A stretch of DNA of 64,000 bases. Origin: Pleodorina starrii. Its lineage: Eukaryota; Chlorophyta; Chlorophyceae; Chlamydomonadales; Volvocaceae. The notes beneath the pieces were generated by a model. That model was not told the origin of the DNA, ran no database searches, and worked only from the letters and a program-made list of their open reading frames with translations. The stretch covers positions 1,802,001-1,866,000 of the forward strand of contig BRXU01000004.1 of assembly GCA_030267565.1 (NCBI GenBank), in the 5' to 3' direction. This document shows, one piece after another, positions 35,801 through 46,056 of this stretch. How positions within the stretch are numbered: the stretch's first letter is position 1; each line of letters begins with the position of its first letter. The position numbers and the translations under genes are program-made.

Positions 35801-38800
35801 CCGCGACATTCGCGTCGTCGCTCGCTGTGTTGAACTCCGGCGCCAGTCCTGGCGCGGGGCCGCCGCTCCCGCTCCCGCCGGCGCCGGCGCACGCGACCGC
35901 GACCGCGTCATCCAAGCTGCAGTCACTAACAGCCGGTCGTGGCCCTTCTACGGCTGCTGCGCCGAAACCAACACCAACACCAACACCACCGCCATCGGGC
36001 GCAGCAGGAGCAGCAGCGCCGGCGGCGGCGACCGCCGCCGCCGTCGCTGGAAGGCGTGCTGCTGCCGCCCGGGAAACGGACACCGTAATGTACAACGCAG
36101 GCCCGGCAGCGGAGCAGACCAGCAGCCGGCGAGGGCTCGCCGACCCGTGGGTCGATGCTGCTGCTGCTGCTGCGGCCGCGGCTGCAGGGCCCAAGCGCGA
36201 CGCAGCCGGGGCCGGGCCCGGGCCGCCGGGGGAATGGAGCGGCGGCGGCGGCGGCAGTGTCGGCGGCAGCCACTCCGCAGCGGTGAGGATGTGGCCCTCG
36301 TACTGTGACTCCGGCAGCGGCAGGCGCTCGACGCCCAGCACTGGAGGAGCCTGGGGGCCCAAGGGACGCCGGGCAAGCGCCACCTCGTGTACGTGTTCTT
36401 CTCCGTACCACGACAAGCCTGTCGAGATGGAGCATGCCACGGCCTTCCAAGCACCGCAAGAGAACCTAGGGGCCGCGATCCCCCGTCTCGGCCCTTCCCC
36501 CGGGACGTGTCAGCCCCCTTTATAAACCAGGACTGCAGGCACAGCCAACCAGGCCGCGATACCGCCAAATGACAAGCGCGTACTTGCGGGGAAGCCGGAA
36601 TGCCAAGCACCAGGTGCGATAAGTTGATAACCCATTACGAGTAACGGCCCACACAACTAGGCACTCACAGTAGCCAAGCCTGGGCACTAACCGGGTCGGT
36701 AACTCCGTGTCCCGCCAAGTCTCCTCACCTGCTTTAGAGGCTTCAGCCGCCGCGCGCCCTGGATGTGGTGCTCCTCCAACAGCGGCACCAGCAACTCCCG
36801 GACCGCCGCGGCAGTGCCGGCGCCGGCGGCGGCCGCCCGCCGCGACTGCAGCGGCGCCCTGGCCTGCGCCTGGACGCCCTCCCCAAGCAGCGCCCGCCGC
36901 ATACCCCGTCGCTTCTGCTGCGCCAGCCACCGCATCACCCCGCTCTCCGGCTGCGGTGCCTGGAGAGGCGGCGGCGGCGGCTGTCGCCGCGGCGGCGACG
37001 GCGGCGGCGGCGTCCGCTCCTGCCTTCCGCGCGGCAGCCGGGCGCGCCACCCCAAGAGTGGGCGGCCGCCGCGGCCGGGGACGCCGGTGCCGCTGCCGCT
37101 GCCGCCGGCCGCCGCCGCCGCCTCCTCCCCGGCGTCGTCGTGCGCGGCGGCGCCTGGCCGGTCCGGCGCCGCGCGATAGAGCTCCAGCATCGACGCCATC
37201 CGGTCGACCTCCTCCCGCAGCTCGTCGTACAGCTCGTCGTACAGCTGTCGGCTGTCGGACCGCCGCGGCGCACGCGTTCGCATCGACACCGCTACCGAGG
37301 CGGCGGCGCCGCCGTCCTCCTCCTCCTCGTCGTCGTCATCCAGCGTGCTCCACCCAACTTCGTCACCGCCGCCGCCGCCGCCGTCGCCGTCGAGGTCGCT
37401 GCCTCCAGCTCGACGGCCGTCGGCTCCGGCTGCGCTGGACGCGCCGTCCGGCCGGAAATCGTCAACATCCATGACATCCGCCGCCGCCGCCGCCGCGTCG
37501 CCGCCGGCGCCGCTGCCGTAGGCAGCGGATATTCGTCGCCTACGCGCTCCCGCCGCCGCCGCGGGCGCGGAGCGGGCGCCCGCCCGCGCCCGACGGCCCC
37601 ACGGGCGGCCGTCCGAGCCCGCCGCCTCTTCGCCATCGTCATCGCCGCCGCCCGCCGCCATGCCCGCGGCCGCGTCTCCGGCAGCGGCGGCGGCGAAGTG
37701 CGTCTCCGCCAACCGCAGATACGCCCAGCCGGGGCCTGCGGTCGCCTCCGCCGGCGTGCTCTGCTGTTGCCTGTGCTGGTGCGCATGATGCCGCCCCTCC
37801 AGCTGCGCCCCCCGCAAGCCCAAGCCCAGCCCCGGCCATCCACCGAAGCCCCGGAGGCGCCCGGACCCGCCGCCGCCGCCGCCGCCGAGCCCGTCACTGT
37901 CGCTGTCGTCGCCGCTGCCTCCGCCACTGGAGCCGCTGGAGTCGCCTCCGCGCAGGAGCTGCTCCCCCTCCGCCGCCGCCGCTGCCCCCTTCGACGCCGG
38001 GCCAGCGGGGGAGGCCGCGGCCGCCGCCACCAAATCCTCGAGGTACAGCACCGGCGGCCCCGCCGCCGGAGGCGGCGGATGCGGCAGCTCCGCCGCCGTT
38101 GCGGCGGGATGCCGGCCTGCAGACGCGCCTGCTGCAGCCGCAATCGCCAGTCCCGCAGGCGCTATCGAGGGGCCTAACGAGGCCGGGACCGGGGCCAGGG
38201 ATGCTGCTGGATCGTGGCTGGGCAGGAAGGCGGCGGCCGTGCCGCTGCTGCAGCTGCCGTGGCCAGCGGGCAGGGCGTGGCGGGCCAACAGCGAGGCCAT
38301 CAGGAACAGCGCGCCATGGGTGCCCACGACCAGCAGGCCTGGTGGCGGGGGAGGGTATCCACGTACGGTATAGGCCAGAGCGCGTGACCGGTAACGTGTC
38401 AGAAGAATCCGAAGGGGGGAGGGGCGGCGGCGCACCGGGAGGCAATGCCAATGGCGGCAGCGCCGACGGCGGCTGGCGATCACGGCAGCGGGACAAAATG
38501 ACGGCGCCAAGGGGGACACGGGGCAGGCTTTGGTGAGTGGCGACGGCGGCGGCGACAGCGCAACTGCGTCGTTGCTGCAGAAACGGGGTGTGAAGTCGCC
38601 CACACCCGAACATGCGCCCGGAAGGAGGTCGCCCTGACCAACGTCGGCCAGCCGTCCCGCCCAGCCACCCGAGCTAGCTGGGAAATCCGGCAGCCTCCAG
38701 CGGGACCCCGCGGGCTGCTCCAAGGACCTCCCCTTCCCCTCGCCCTCGTCCTCGCCCTCACCGGCGTCTTCGTCATTCCGGTCGGGGGGCGTGGCCCGCA

Positions 38801-41284
38801 GCAGGTGCGGCGTGCCCAGCAGGGGCCGCCGCCGCCGCCGCCGGAGCCCGTCCTCCGCCGCGGCCGCGGCCGCGCCCGGCGTCCAGCCCGCCGCGGACTC
38901 CAGTAGCCACATCGGCGGCGACGGCAGGGCGCCCCCAGCGCCCCACATGCCGCCGCCGTGCGTCTCCAGGGCCATGCCCGTTGCGCCGAGTCCGTCCGGG
39001 CCACCCTGCCATGACCCACGGGTCGCTGCCGCGCTGGGTCCCGCGCTGGGGCCGCCCGCCCCCAGGCGCACCACCAGGTCGCACTGCAGCAGGTCGGGCG
39101 ACCCACGGGTCCATCGCAGCAGGAGCAACTCACCGCTGTCGGTGCTGGACCTGGGGGGCGGGGCAGGGAAGGGCAGCGCAGGACATCACAGGGCAGGGCA
39201 GGCCAAGGCTGCCTTACCGCGCAGGGAACCGCGCCGGAGAAGGCGGGCCGATGGTGCCACTTGGATCCCTCTTCTCGACCCCAGGGCTGCACACAGGCCA
39301 GCGATTGCCCGGCGCACCGATCGGAAGGAGCGCACCGCCGCAAAACCCCGGACAGACGGCTGTTGCTGGTAACTGCACTTACCTACCCACCCCCCCACAC
39401 ACACTGCCAGGCACACGCGGACGACGGCTTGGGACGCCGGCGACGGCACGCAGTGCCGTCGCCAGCCATATGCTCACACGTCTCTCTCCCCCCTCCAGTT
39501 CCGCACCTGTGCACCAGCGCCGCTACCCGGAAGCCGCCTCCACCTGCCCCGCCTGCCCCTCCACCGCCGCCGCCGTCACTCCCGATTGCGCCGCCACCGC
39601 CGCAAGCGGACGCCAGACACGGAGCCTCTAGCATGGCCAGATCCCAGACGGCGCCGCAGCCGGGCTCCAGGGGCAGCGGCAGGTAGGTGCTGCTGGTAAC
39701 GACCCGCGGGTCGGAGGCCTCCAGCGCCTCGGCGGTGGCCCGCAGCAGGTCCCGCGGCGCCGCGCCTGCCACCGGGCCGGCGGTGAGCGGCGGCGGCGTC
39801 GCCGCGTCGCCGCGCGGCCGGCGGTGGGTGTACGGCACCGGCTCATCCGCCAGCACTGCGAGGTGCCGCACGCCGCCGCCAAACCAATCATATACTTTAT
39901 TCATACTAAATGCGGCGGAGCCCTCCGCCCAAGCGGCGCCGCCTGCTGCTGCTGCTGCTGCTGCTGCTGCGGGTGATGCTGCTGCCGCTGACCCTGGTGC
40001 TGCAGTTGGTGGTGCGGGTGATGGGGCGGATGTGGATGCGGATGCGGGCGGCAGGTAGAGGATTCTGTCCTGGAAGGCCGCCACGGCGACGCCGAAGCGC
40101 CCCGAAGGCGACGCCGCCAGCAGACGTGGCATGAAGCGGGGCTGCGTGCCTGCGAGGGCGCGAAGCGGGGCCGGGCGGGGCGGGGCGGTGGCCAGGGAAA
40201 GGTGGCCACGGATGTGGGGCGGGGCGGGCATGGAGGACGGTCAGCGGCGCGGCAGCATGCAGCCGCAACACCAGCGCAGTGGGGATGGCGACGCGGTAGG
40301 CCGCAGCGACTGCAAGAACAGCTCCCAAGCGACGTGGGCGCTCAAAAAGGCGTCCGATGTCGGGGTTCCACCTTTCTATCAACCCGTCCGCCCACCCAAC
40401 CACGCACCAATCCGCCCATTCATCCATCCGTCCACCCGCCCACCATGCCCCGCGCACCTGGCCCCACCAGCTGCACCTCTTGCACCAGGATGAACCTGCG
40501 GCGCGAAAGTCCGTCGTAGACAGCCAGCCCGATCAGTACGACACAGTAGGGCACAGTACGGCACGTAAGCGCAAAGGCAAACAACCAGGGCGCATACGAG
40601 CGCTTGCCCAGCTTGGGGAGGTCGACAGCGGGCAGGGGCTGGGCCGCCGGGTCTTCTGTGCGGACGAAGCGGACCAGGCCAGCTCGAGGCCGGTCCCGGG
40701 CCCCGGCCAGGACTAGGCCAATGCGCACCTGTTGCAACCCTCGTCGAACCGCAGCACGGTCAGTCGACCCACATCAGACAGCAGCAGCAGGCTGTCCGGG
40801 TCCGGATGGCGGCCCGACTGCAGGACGGGGAAGGGCGGAACGGGTTGCGTCAGGCAACGCGGCGCAATGGACGCGATGGACACATTGGGAGCAGGCGCCA
40901 GCATTAGGTTAATAGGCCTCAAGGCACACGTGCAGCGAAGCGGGAGGCATGGGGAAATTGTCGAATTTTGGTAACGTGAACAGACCGGTGCAAGGTTGCA
41001 CTTACGCTGGCTGCGATGCCGACCCCCCGGGTAGATGGCCCCGGCTCGGAGGTGCTCTTCAGCACACGCATGTCCACGACCGCGTCTCCCGTTTGCAGGG
41101 GCTGGCTGCAGATGCTGGCTGCTGCTCCCGAGGCACCGATCGCCAGCATCTCGAGGCTGCTCCCGGCGTGCAGGAGGACCACCTGCGCTGCCTGGCCCGA
41201 CAGCGCAGGGACGAAGCTGCCGCAGACCACATGCTCCACCACGCCGCTTGGGACCAACGTCTTAGATAACCATGTTGTGGCCAT
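20823..41284 (-). CDS. Giant CPSF_A/DDB1-superfamily protein
   Basis: Fourteen exons join in phase: 41284-41006, 40817-40729, 40495-40458, 40309-40239, 40141-39507, 39150-38606, 38338-36729, 36443-34905, 34694-34553, 34269-33869, 33624-32626, 26935-22846, 22333-22108 and 21399-20823. The sum is 11,241 bases, or 3,746 residues. Landmarks: N-terminal VEHVVCGSFVP and SSLEMLAIG; LLLLSDVGRLTVLRF; SFVGGSRALAPV with TVAAGLVAEGVLVQ (about 1660-1785), typical of CPSF_A/DDB1 propellers; LVVAAGRRLLLYALRED and NHITAMSACPTRPLLACTD (about 3230); and LLAGLSGAVHVV plus GVLDGDLLEALL at the C-terminus. The best relative I can name is the plant CPSF-A-subunit-like protein (about 1,350 residues), whose role is unclear. 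The excess length is Ala, Gly, Pro and Gln runs and acidic tracts. Exon 12 alone is 4,090 bases. The exon 4 donor (GTCCTC) and exon 8 acceptor are the weakest junctions. Confidence 0.85.
21440..21535. repeat. AT-rich TATTA repeat island in intron 13
   Basis: A stretch of TATTAT/TGTATTA units in otherwise GC-rich DNA, directly beside GGAGG-rich repeats, inside intron 13 of the CPSF_A-like gene. Confidence 0.7.
21769..21835. repeat. GGAGGGGGTGTCAA minisatellite in intron 13
   Basis: Five near-identical units of 14-16 bases built on GGGTGTCAAGGGAGG. Confidence 0.75.
25125..25136. repeat. GACCC-GC-GGGTC palindrome, exon 12
   Basis: First of eleven exact GACCC-RY-GGGTC motifs in the window. Here the centre is GC (perfect palindrome) and it codes on the minus strand for part of ATRGSVG within a low-complexity part of the CPSF_A-like protein. 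Confidence 0.8.
26310..26321. repeat. GACCC-GT-GGGTC motif, exon 12
   Basis: Codes for part of LTHGSAG on the minus strand of the CPSF_A-like gene, between a GLRCTR and an IQLMLL segment. Confidence 0.8.
27007..27240 (+). repeat. PAT split repeat A1
   Basis: 234 bases from CTGAAGG to TTACCAGG, including a small hairpin GCCGAGAGCGTTCTCGGC. Confidence 0.9.
27277..28299 (+). CDS. PAT gag-like protein with zinc knuckle
   Basis: The frame is open from 27241, where A1 ends; the first ATG is 27277 (MLAGVLMMPAKRK), giving 340 residues to TGA 28297-28299. The N-terminal two thirds are helical and charged with probable coiled coil (SDQLVELQKVYTDLQAQL; KREN-RELNQIY). A Gly/Gln-rich linker follows, and a CCHC zinc knuckle CYKCKLFGHFANMC (C-x2-C-x4-H-x4-C) lies about 10 residues from the end. 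This is the nucleocapsid-like ORF of DIRS/PAT elements. It appears intact. Confidence 0.85.
   Translation: MLAGVLMMPAKRKLSDQLVELQKVYTDLQAQLTAIERSDDYQKAASLLAADPGARANKKKFTAAVSSAYDTCVALKNQMASVSANIAQLEMAMEQPALKVLVSDKSGRVMERPFKDLDYVNDSWVNKAGKEHKALKRENRELNQIYHAFQKVNRSLEDEREARRDDAPPEQMEELEKATNDAITDGENLLTDLNTRLRKAMLVGWEAVESLDLPDCCKSEEERSKLFSAHKRVAAERDCERRGAKPGVQKQGGAGFRQRQFVAPGAGFGQAQVGFGPGQGGLLPHQALPFVSGVQFGGVVAGGGQGGGKPPRVPKPTDQCYKCKLFGHFANMCPNPPAAR
28555..30584 (+). pseudogene. PAT reverse transcriptase-RNase H, one frameshift
   Basis: The first frame runs 28555-29886 and the second 29799-30584. RT blocks are intact in the first frame: LLLDLRYVNQYV, ISADLTNSYWQL, LPFGLVSAPWAFSKLM and the catalytic YLDD (about 29227-29238). 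RNase H begins in the first frame (NTDASATGWAGV, near 29720). Its remaining acidic residues are in the second frame (NRELAAIFF, LLTDSQNAE, ELNEVADYFS), so a one-base change between about 29780 and 29815 breaks the domain. The second frame continues into the DIRS-type methyltransferase-like region (VDRFASAGNAQLTRFNS, NCFSQMW, NNWCNPPF, VLPVWKSAVWWP). It could be a true mutation, a sequencing error or, less likely, a programmed shift. Confidence 0.88.
30609..31656 (+). pseudogene. PAT tyrosine recombinase, one frameshift
   Basis: The first frame is 30609-31328 and the second continues to TAG at 31654-31656. The N-terminal part carries a SAM-like region (ASTKKVYANPWESFKAWC) and the catalytic Arg region CFAGFFRYVDAAGL. 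The second frame supplies the remaining catalytic set: HSLRSGG (H-x-x-R), HGGW and the tyrosine in MLVYL. The frames switch near 31291-31300, at VACPV/RWYLKLSGL, so one or two bases were lost or gained. In the intact family this enzyme inserts the circular DNA copy without target duplication. Confidence 0.87.
31755..31861 (+). repeat. PAT split repeat B1
   Basis: Begins TCGGTTACCAGG, the same word that ends A1 and A2, and ends CATGAAAAC where A2 begins. Confidence 0.88.
31861..32094 (+). repeat. PAT split repeat A2
   Basis: Second copy of A1 at a constant offset of 4,854 bases; no difference found. Confidence 0.9.
32083..32189 (+). repeat. PAT split repeat B2
   Basis: Second copy of B1, forming the right end of the element. 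It overlaps A2 by the shared 12-base word. Confidence 0.88.
32918..32929. repeat. GACCC-GT-GGGTC motif, exon 11
   Basis: Codes for part of ETHGSVRG in the CPSF_A-like protein, right after the acidic block QVDDGE. Confidence 0.8.
34524..34535. repeat. GACCC-AC-GGGTC motif, intron 9
   Basis: The only intronic copy. It lies 17 bases into intron 9 on the gene's strand, and a related but imperfect ACCCACCTGTGGGT spans the donor itself (34550-34560). Confidence 0.75.
36142..36153. repeat. GACCC-GT-GGGTC motif, exon 8
   Basis: Codes for part of STHGSASP, directly after an Ala run. Confidence 0.8.
39013..39024. repeat. GACCC-AC-GGGTC motif, exon 6 (first)
   Basis: Codes for part of AATRGSWQGG; 87 bases from the next copy, the closest pair in the window. 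Confidence 0.8.
39100..39111. repeat. GACCC-AC-GGGTC motif, exon 6 (second)
   Basis: Codes for part of RWTRGSPDLL, near the start of exon 6. Confidence 0.8.
39701..39712. repeat. GACCC-GC-GGGTC palindrome, exon 5
   Basis: Read in a different frame from the other exonic copies, giving SDPRVVTSS. Confidence 0.8.
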
Positions 41285-41678
41285 GTGCAACCTCGTCGCT
41301 CGGGGCCAACGGGTAAATTATGCAAGGCGCAGTTCAGGCCATGCTATGCTGCGAATTCATATGATCTTGAGGGTTTAGATGTCTTGTGTCTTAGCAGCGA
41401 TACGCACGAGCAAGCTCTGTTCAACTGACTTGAGGAATGACGTCGTGCACCAGTGCACGGAAGCCGTGCTTCAAACTGTGTCTCCTCTCTCCTGCCTTTA
41501 GCTTTGCAGAATAATATAATATAAAAACTGTACCAGATTACTTTTCTTCCTTCATATCAACGTAACCCAGACATTTTCAGCTCTTTCCAAACTTTTCGGC
41601 AGTTACCGAAAGCTCGGTGCTCTTGTTGGCAAAGCGGCCCACAGACGACCCATAGCTGCTTCACACTGTGCATTATAG
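41285..41678. promoter_or_regulatory. Divergent promoter region
   Basis: 394 bases separate the ATG of the CPSF_A-like gene (-) from the ATG of the WBP2-like gene (+), so both promoters must lie here. The middle has an AT-rich core (AATAATATAATATAAAAAC, about 41510-41528) that could serve as a TATA-type element for the plus-strand gene. No other motif can be defended. Confidence 0.55.
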
Positions 41679-44465
41679 ATGTCTGCTAATCCTGCACTAG
41701 TGCAGGCTGTGCACGGTGAACTCTGCCCCGCACCCTTTCCCAACGAGGTTTTTGTCCTACGCCGTGAAGGAGTTCAGTGCGAACTGCATGGCGTCCAGTC
41801 GCGCGTGAAGGGGTGGCAAGCGCGCGGCGCCTTGTATCTATCCAATATCCGCCTGGTGTTCGTGTCCGCGAAGCCGGACGAGTCAGGTGGGGCCGGTGCG
41901 GGACCGTTGGCCATCATTCAGCAAGACCACCACCCCGCCGGGCTGGTGACGTAGTAATCGCAGCGGAGACGGCTTGCGTGGGCTTGATCGGCTCCCCGCC
42001 AACTGCCGGAAGCTTGCCGACCTCTCGACGCTCCGATACCTGCACGTAACCGCGCTCGGCGCATCTCCCTAGCCCAAACGCTACACACGAGCATAAGAGC
42101 AGCCGCGCCGCTTTCACTGTCATGGTTGCTGTTACAGTGGGCTCCAGACGTTCGGAAAGGTGGTACAGCCAGCGGGCTAACTGGCCGCGCACTGCAGCGG
42201 AAACGACCGACCAGGGCTGCTAAGCGAAAGCGCAGCACCCAGAGCCCCAGACCAGACCGACCGGACCGCCGCTTTGCACCCTGCGACCACCCCCTCTGCG
42301 CTGTTCTGTTCTGTTCCCCGGGGAGCTTCTCCGCATCGGGGCCCTCCCGCCGTCCGGCTGCCCACCCGGCTGTTGCCACCTACCTTGTTGCTCGATCGTC
42401 AACCAACCAGCTCACAGCGCCAAGCCACCGGGACCAGCACCCACACCCTGGCCCACACCCGAGGCTCTGCGCTCTCGGCTCCCCACCTCGGCTCCGCCGC
42501 CGCGCGCTGCGGTCTCGCCTTCACCGGCCCCTCGCAGGCCTGGTGGCGTTTGACTTTCCGCTGGTGTACATCCGCAACGACAAGCTCAACCAGCCAATCT
42601 TCGGCTGCAACAATCTGTCAGGTGAGCGGCGGAGGGGGAGGCGCGGGTGAACCAGGAGGAGGAGCGCCGCTGCCGGCGGGCGGGCGGGCGTGTGCGTGGT
42701 GTGGCTGCAGCGTTCGGTGACCTTTAGCTGAGCGCCGCAGCCTGCTGCTGCTCGGGCTGCTCAGGCTGCGGCCGAGCCACCACCACCGCGGCGGCAGTCC
42801 TCTTCCCTACCCGCATTGCGCTGCGTTGCGGTCAAGTGGTGGCTATTCGGGGTGGCGATGCGCTCCCTGACCCCGGTTGTGGAGGCGCACGTCAACATAC
42901 CCGCTGGGTGCCAGCGCTGCTGGTGCTGGTTTCGGTGCTGGTGCGGCGTTGGGAGGCCCGCTCCTGCCTCCCCTGCCCTCCTCTGCCCTTCCCTGAACGT
43001 GCTTTTCCAGTCCTCCTGGCTGAACCCTTCCTCGAGGTCGCCATCACCGTCGCCATCGCCTCTGCTCCAACCCAACCTTCCCATTCCGACCCAACCCAAC
43101 CCAACCCACCGAGCCCTCAGGCCAGGTGTGGCCGGCGGTGGAGCGCGGGGGCCCCGCCGGCGAGCTGCCGCCCCACGACTTCAAGGTCTACTTCAAGGAG
43201 GGCGGCATCGGCACCTTCTACCACCTGTACTACACGCTAGCGGAGCGCGCCAAGAAGGTATGGCTGGCCATTTGGGCCAAGCAGCTGGTTTCGGGGCCAT
43301 GACAACGACTGGAGGTGCGAAGACAACAACGAGGATACATTTAGGGGGAGGGCCCGATGTGGCTGGGGAACCGTTTGCAAGGCGGGTCCGGTGCGTTGCG
43401 TCCAGCCGTGGGCACCCCAGCCGATGAGCTACGGCGCTACCTGGGGCATTCCCAAGCCTTGGGCGCGACTGCCTGCCTGTCTGCCTGCTTCCGTGCCTGC
43501 CTGCTCCCCTGCTCCCCTGCTCCACCGCCGGCCTGTCTGCTCCCCTGCCTGCCTGCCTGCCACCGCTCTCCGACACAGGCGTTCGATGAGGCTCAGGGCC
43601 GCAGCCGGGCCAGCGACGCCAACCCCGTGGACTACGTGGCGGATCTGGTGTCCCGGGCGTGAGTGCGCGGGCGCAGAGGGGGGGGCGCGGGGAGGGCTTG
43701 GCAGGGCTTGTTTTTTGGGGGGGTAAAGGCAACGCGGGGAGGGGCGGCTGGTGTGGGGCATCGGGGTGGCCGTGGCGGTGGGGCGCAGCGAAGAGATTCG
43801 GCGGCGAGGCGAGGAAGGGAGCGCCGGAAAGGAATGAGCCGCAGGTATACACGAGCGGAGGAAGTGCCGTCATGGGGGGGTTGAAGGTAGCCAGGGTGGG
43901 TTAAAGGGCCCAGGACGAGGATGACGGATTCTGAAGGGCACGTGCGATGCATTACCCCCAAGTTGGCGCCTGACGCCCCTCGTTTTCGCCCTCTCTTTTC
44001 CCTTTTCCTTTTATATTCCCTATATTCCTCAATTCGAGGGTATGGAGGAAGCGATGAGATGGGATCCTCCCCGTTTGGCGAAGATGCTTGAGCGCATCTG
44101 GGCCCACCGCAACTCAATGGTCCCCTTTGGCCGCTAGTATCCCCTTCTCCTGCATGGGCGGTATTTCTACTGTCGTGCTTTTAGGCGTTTTAGTTCCCTT
44201 GGGCCCTCGGCTCGTATGGGTTTTTTGTTCATGAGAGGGGCACGCACCCCCAACCATGTAACAAACACACACACACACACACACATATATTCCCTATCTG
44301 GTGGTATGCCTGATACGCAGGTTCATGGACCCCAACGACCCCTCCACCGTCTACCTGGCGCAGCAGCAGCCGGTGGGCGAGTCGCAGCGGCTGCCGTCCG
44401 CCCCGCGATATGCAGCTAACTACGGGCAGGATGAGGTCTACGAGCCCATGGGGCTGAGGCCCTGA
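41679..44465 (+). CDS. WBP2-like GRAM-domain protein
   Basis: Five exons keep phase: 41679-41886, 42538-42621, 43121-43257, 43579-43658 and 44321-44465. They give 217 residues. The GRAM/PH-like core is evident: LYLSNIRLVFVSAK (as in the YLTPYRVIFLS block of WBP2), FPLVYIRNDKLNQPIFGCNNLSG (matching the MKDCEIKQPVFGANYIKG block), then FKVYFKEGGIGTFYHLY. A helix follows (YTLAERAKKAFDEAQ). WBP2 proteins are small cytosolic or nuclear adaptors that bind WW domains through PPxY motifs; this protein has no PPxY, so WW binding should not be assumed. The C-terminus (YGQDEVYEPMGLRP) is unlike animal WBP2. The stop codon is followed after two bases by a GACCC-AT-GGGTC palindrome. Confidence 0.87.
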
Positions 44466-44467
44466 CA

Positions 44468-44479
44468 GACCCATGGGTC
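44468..44479. repeat. GACCC-AT-GGGTC palindrome, WBP2-like 3' UTR
   Basis: Perfect palindrome two bases after the TGA of the WBP2-like gene. Confidence 0.8.
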
Positions 44480-45562
44480 GGCGACCCTGAGGTGGGCTCA
44501 CACGACGGCCTTAGCCCGGTGGGTCGGCGCTCCGGGGCGTGTACAGGGCGCGGCCTCAAACAGGCACAAGCCTTGGCGGCGGCGGTCCATGGGGAGAGTG
44601 TTAAGAGGTGGCGGCAGGCCCTGCATGGCATATCTGAGAGCAGTAGCTGCAGAACGGTGTGGGGTCATCGGGGTCATCGGCTGCTGCGGTGCGTTTGTTT
44701 CTCGTTGGTATGTTGTGCCCATTGAGAGTTGGGCGCCGAATGGCCGGAGTCGTGCATTGCGCTTCGTGTGGGGCGGCGGTGGTCTGGGCTCGGCGTCTGG
44801 CATGCCGGCACGCGTGTGGCAGGCTTGTGGATGCCGAGGCCGTTCTTGATGGGGTTGGATTGCATTGGGGTGGGGTGGGGTGGGGTGAATCAGCAGGCAA
44901 GTAGCAAGCAATGGTGTTGCACACACGGGGACGGCAGCAGCAGCGGGCCGCTGGGCATGTAGCACAGTAGGGGACCGCGGCGGCTTTGTACTGACACGCA
45001 CGCAGGGAGTGTGGGTGGGGTAAAGCGGGCCTGGCGCACCCTGCGCAGGCGGCGTGTGTGGCAGCAGCATGGAGAGGCATGTAGGAGCACTGGGCAGCGC
45101 ATAACGCAACGTGGGGGGTGGTGCAGGTGCAGTGCAGGTGCAGGTTCGCGCTCGTAAGCCAGTCTGCAGCTCTGCACAACCTCCACAGCGCAGCTGACCG
45201 CCACTACAAAGGACCGACTGGCTACGTGCCTTGGCAGCTTGCCACTACGTTCCGGCGGCTGGCCCGCCGCTTTCCGTCGCTGCCGCCTACCCGCCTTGCG
45301 CCCGGGAGGCCCCAACCTCGCCGGCCGGCCGCCGCACCTTCCAGAGGACGCGGCGGAAGCCGGATGCCGCCAGTTTCCGCCCCTGCCCACACCACACCGA
45401 CAAGCAGGACCGGCACACCAGCTTGATACGAGGGATCACGGCGCGGTGTGGGATGGGTGTAAGGCTCGCTGGAAACGCTATCTGGGATGGCAACGAACCC
45501 GTCAATGGACGCATGCACAGCCGAATGTCGCGCCAGGTGCAGACCGGTGACATGACATGCAT

Positions 45563-45574
45563 GACCCATGGGTC
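45563..45574. repeat. GACCC-AT-GGGTC palindrome, intergenic
   Basis: Embedded in a longer dyad: GCAT precedes at distance zero and TGCATG follows after one base, so the hairpin could be extended. Confidence 0.8.
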
Positions 45575-46044
45575 TGCATGTGCGCAATAATCCGCCTGCA
45601 TGTCAGGATGGCAGCCTTGGCGCAAGGGCACCCGGCGCAAGGGTCCTCGCTGATGGGTCCTCGGCCCTTGGCGGACCTCCGCACCGGGTTGCAGAGCGCT
45701 CAAAGGCAAAGAGAAAGACGTACACACCGCGTATGTACACTACACATCTGCCGTGGAGCATCTCCAGTTTTCGCGGTCAGGCCGGGATGGCGGTTGCATG
45801 TGCTATTAGGTCGCCGGAGGCGCCGCGCCTCGCCTTCCGCACAAGAATGGAACCAAGGCGCCCCAGGTCGTGCCCAATTGTTTTCTGAGCCCATGAAAAT
45901 GCTGCGGAGAGCGTGTCAGAGAGGCGCAGATGCAACAAAACAAGACGATTAGAAACCTTGAGAAACCCCCGTTGCTCCCCCACATGGGTTACCCCACGGG
46001 AAATCACACTGATACATATTTATACACGGGAACACGGGCTCCGC

Positions 46045-46056
46045 GACCCGCGGGTC
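46045..46056. repeat. GACCC-GC-GGGTC palindrome, intergenic
   Basis: Last exact copy on the right; it lies about 440 bases beyond the RUS stop codon. Confidence 0.8.
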
